6,587 nucleotides of DNA from an uncultured Eubacteriales bacterium (lineage in GTDB: Bacteria; Bacillota_A; Clostridia; Oscillospirales; Acutalibacteraceae): NCBI GenBank assembly GCA_934454005.1, contig CAKSGI010000109.1, forward strand, positions 1-6,587. Direction: 5' to 3'. The notes beneath the pieces were generated by a model. That model was not told the origin of the DNA and searched no databases. It saw nothing but the letters and a program-made list of their open reading frames with translations. This document shows, piece after piece, positions 5,401-6,587 of this stretch (positions are counted from its first letter, which is position 1; every line of letters begins with the position of its first letter). Both the position numbers and the translations under genes were made by a program.

Positions 5401-5463
5401 AAGGGAGAATATGAATAATGAAAACAGGTAGGAAATCGGACTACCAAAATAATTGCTTATATA

Positions 5464-5477
5464 GAGTGAAATCACTC
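5464..5477. promoter_or_regulatory. Inverted repeat GAGTGAAATCACTC in the leader of the 178-aa gene
   Basis: GAGTGA and TCACTC are inverted around AA, 8 bp before the GGAGG ribosome site at 5486-5490. It can be a DNA operator (compare 5111-5123) or an RNA hairpin close to the ribosome site. Confidence 0.4.
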
Positions 5478-5498
5478 ATTAAAATGGAGGAAAATATT

Positions 5499-6035
5499 AT
5501 GGTACTAACAAAATATATTGCTGATGAAAACTATACAGAGATGTATGGAGATATGTCTTATGATATGGAATTCGAATTTGCATTTCATGAATTGGTTGAA
5601 AAGGGCATTTTGGATGAAATTATGGATGTTCTAAAGAACAAATATGGTTATCAAGACATTGATCTGACAAAGATGTTGTTTTATCCAGAAACGGATCTGG
5701 CTGTTCGAACAGTGAACGATCGAATTGTCAAAGAACTTAGGGCAATCGATGACCGAAGTGAAGATCGGGAGCTTCATGAGAGAATAGACTACCTGTTTAA
5801 TCTTTATAAAGATGGCCTGGATGAACGCGAATGTGCTTTAAAAGAGGGAACCTATAGAAATCCAATATATTACGAATGCGTACGCGACCAGTTGGAATTG
5901 GAAATGCGTATCAAGGGACTTGATGTTGCTTTTACCTACAATCGAGTGAACGGTATTGAAAATGATAAAGAACTCATCCGAGAATGGGATGAATTGGTAG
6001 AGAAGCAGTATCAGGAGGAAATGCTGGAGTGCTAA
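5499..6035 (+). CDS. Acidic protein of unknown function (178 aa)
   Basis: The start at ATG 5499 is chosen because GGAGG (5486-5490) lies 8 bases upstream. In-frame ATGs at 5418 (weaker AAGGGAG site) and 5484 are possible, but the 27 added residues are basic and unlike the rest. I do not recognise the family. The protein is strongly acidic and mostly helical in appearance, with repeated Glu/Asp-rich stretches such as YDMEFEFAFHELVEKGILDE and LIREWDELVEKQYQEEMLEC. It has no signal peptide, no membrane segment and no obvious catalytic motif. It is the first of three closely spaced same-strand genes and follows the leader ORF and the operator-like repeats, so it is likely the first substantial product of a regulated accessory operon. 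Very acidic small proteins on mobile elements are sometimes DNA mimics or anti-defence factors; that is only a possibility here. Confidence 0.8.
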   Translation: MVLTKYIADENYTEMYGDMSYDMEFEFAFHELVEKGILDEIMDVLKNKYGYQDIDLTKMLFYPETDLAVRTVNDRIVKELRAIDDRSEDRELHERIDYLFNLYKDGLDERECALKEGTYRNPIYYECVRDQLELEMRIKGLDVAFTYNRVNGIENDKELIREWDELVEKQYQEEMLEC

Positions 6036-6041
6036 ATACAA

Positions 6042-6072
6042 ATAGCTGGTGCATTTCTTGTGCACCAGCTAT
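6042..6072 (+). other. Perfect 12-bp hairpin after the 178-aa gene
   Basis: ATAGCTGGTGCA (6042-6053) pairs perfectly with TGCACCAGCTAT (6061-6072) around TTTCTTG, 6 bp after the stop codon. On the + strand there is no T-tract after it, so a processing or mRNA-stability hairpin is more likely than a strong terminator. On the minus strand the stem is followed by TTTGTATTT, so it could stop leftward transcription. Confidence 0.6.
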
Positions 6073-6126
6073 CAGGTACTCAAATAGTAACTTGTTAACA
6101 AAAGGATTCAAGAGGAGAGATTTATT

Positions 6127-6438
6127 ATGAAATTAATCGTCAATCACAAAAAGTATGATACCGAGACGGCAAACTTGATTGGAAAGTGGAGCGGCTTTGC
6201 ATTTATGCGGCCGGAAGCCGCTCAATACGAGGAAGCTCTGTATCAAAAAAGTAACGGAGAATATTTTTTGTATGGAACTGGAAATGAATGTTCAAGATAT
6301 GGGCATTACATGGCAAACAATTCGATGCTTCCGGGGTGGGATATCTGCCCATTGTCAGAAAAGGAAGCTCAAGAGTGGGCAGAAATGTATTTGCCTGTGG
6401 ATACCTATGAACATTATTTTGGAGTAATTGAAGAATGA
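6127..6438 (+). CDS. Small conserved mobile-element protein of unknown function (103 aa)
   Basis: AGGAG at 6113-6117 lies 9 bases before the ATG. The protein opens MKLIVNHKKYDTETANLIGK, has a middle EEALYQKSNGEYFLYGTGNE and ends with PLSEKEAQEWAEMYLPVDTY followed by FGVIEE. From general knowledge, this layout (a KxYDTxTA-LIG start, an 'LYxKxxGEFFLYGxG' core and an 'L(S/T)xxEAxEWAExxL' tail) is seen in small uncharacterised proteins carried by Bacillota integrative elements and plasmids. No enzymatic motif or membrane segment is visible. It lies 91 bp after the 178-aa gene with the hairpin in between, and 55 bp before the next gene. The role is unknown; the context suggests an accessory or regulatory function of the element. 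Confidence 0.8.
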   Translation: MKLIVNHKKYDTETANLIGKWSGFAFMRPEAAQYEEALYQKSNGEYFLYGTGNECSRYGHYMANNSMLPGWDICPLSEKEAQEWAEMYLPVDTYEHYFGVIEE

Positions 6439-6493
6439 GTAGCTTTATAATGCAAGTGTAGGGTCAAAGTGCCCTTTATCAAGGAGGTATTTT

Positions 6494-6587
6494 ATGGCAA
6501 AGTACAATGTAACATTTTCCTGTGGACATCAGGAAAGACGAGAGTTGTTTGGAAAAATGCAAGGGCGTTATAGCACAATTGAATATT
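6494..6587 (+). CDS. Small CxH-containing protein, N-terminus (3' partial)
   Basis: A very strong ribosome site, AAGGAGGT (6481-6488), stands 5 bases before ATG 6494. Thirty-one codons are visible, beginning MAKYNVTFSCGHQERRELFG, and the frame is open at the right edge. The short hydrophobic strand followed by SCGH resembles small element-borne proteins that start with '(Y/F)xVxFxCGH' and carry a second Cys pair further on, probably binding zinc; that second half lies outside the window. A TATAAT at 6446-6451 in the gap upstream has no good -35, so read-through from the preceding genes is the simpler source of expression. Confidence 0.75.
   Translation, partial: MAKYNVTFSCGHQERRELFGKMQGRYSTIEY

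Noticed and set aside
5418..5498. Upstream start of the 178-aa gene (27 extra residues)
   Set aside because: The GGAGG site is perfectly placed for ATG 5499, and the extra residues overlap an inverted repeat. Still possible as a minor start.
1..6587. CRISPR array, rRNA, tRNA or insertion sequence
   Set aside because: No regularly spaced long repeats, no transposase-like frame with terminal inverted repeats and no tRNA- or rRNA-like segments were seen.

Overview
The window is AT-rich and compactly coded. It uses strong AGGAGG-type ribosome sites and Bacillota-like codon usage. The gene families point to a gut-type Clostridia host, probably Lachnospiraceae; that host call is an inference from style, not from a marker gene. 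A Rep_3 (RepB-type) replication initiator, a RecD2-like helicase and small accessory proteins indicate a plasmid or plasmid-like mobile element. All convincing genes are on the + strand.

Layout. (1) Positions 1-1233: the 3' end of an FtsH-like M41 metalloprotease gene, overlapping by 8 bp a 305-aa protein of unknown function, then a bidirectional-looking terminator near 1300-1339. (2) Positions 1293-1433, minus strand: a short open frame that reads like the tail of a decayed gene. (3) Positions 1521-3314: a short RecD2-like SF1B helicase with all motifs intact. (4) Positions 3315-3619: a leader with a perfect 18-bp palindrome, a GC-rich hairpin and a 12-bp near-direct repeat spaced 21 bp, which could be an origin and/or rep control region. 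(5) Positions 3620-4555: the Rep_3 initiator, most likely starting at TTG. (6) Positions 4556-5498: about 0.9 kb without a conventional gene, holding TTTTACAT repeats, an AGTGA/TCACT operator-like palindrome and, at its right end, a 13-codon leader ORF (MTLHWLFLVRAPD) with a very strong ribosome site and an overlapping GC-rich hairpin. (7) Positions 5499-6587: three same-strand small genes (178 aa, 103 aa, and a partial CxH-containing protein), the first followed by a perfect 12-bp hairpin.

How it may work together. Rep_3 would open the origin and recruit host replication proteins. The adjacent helicase may support plasmid replication, repair or transfer. The protease plus its coupled partner look like one translational unit, possibly enzyme and adaptor or substrate. 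The small genes after the leader ORF look like an accessory operon controlled by the two matching palindromes and perhaps by translation of the leader. The functional links are inference; the motifs and repeats are read directly from the sequence.
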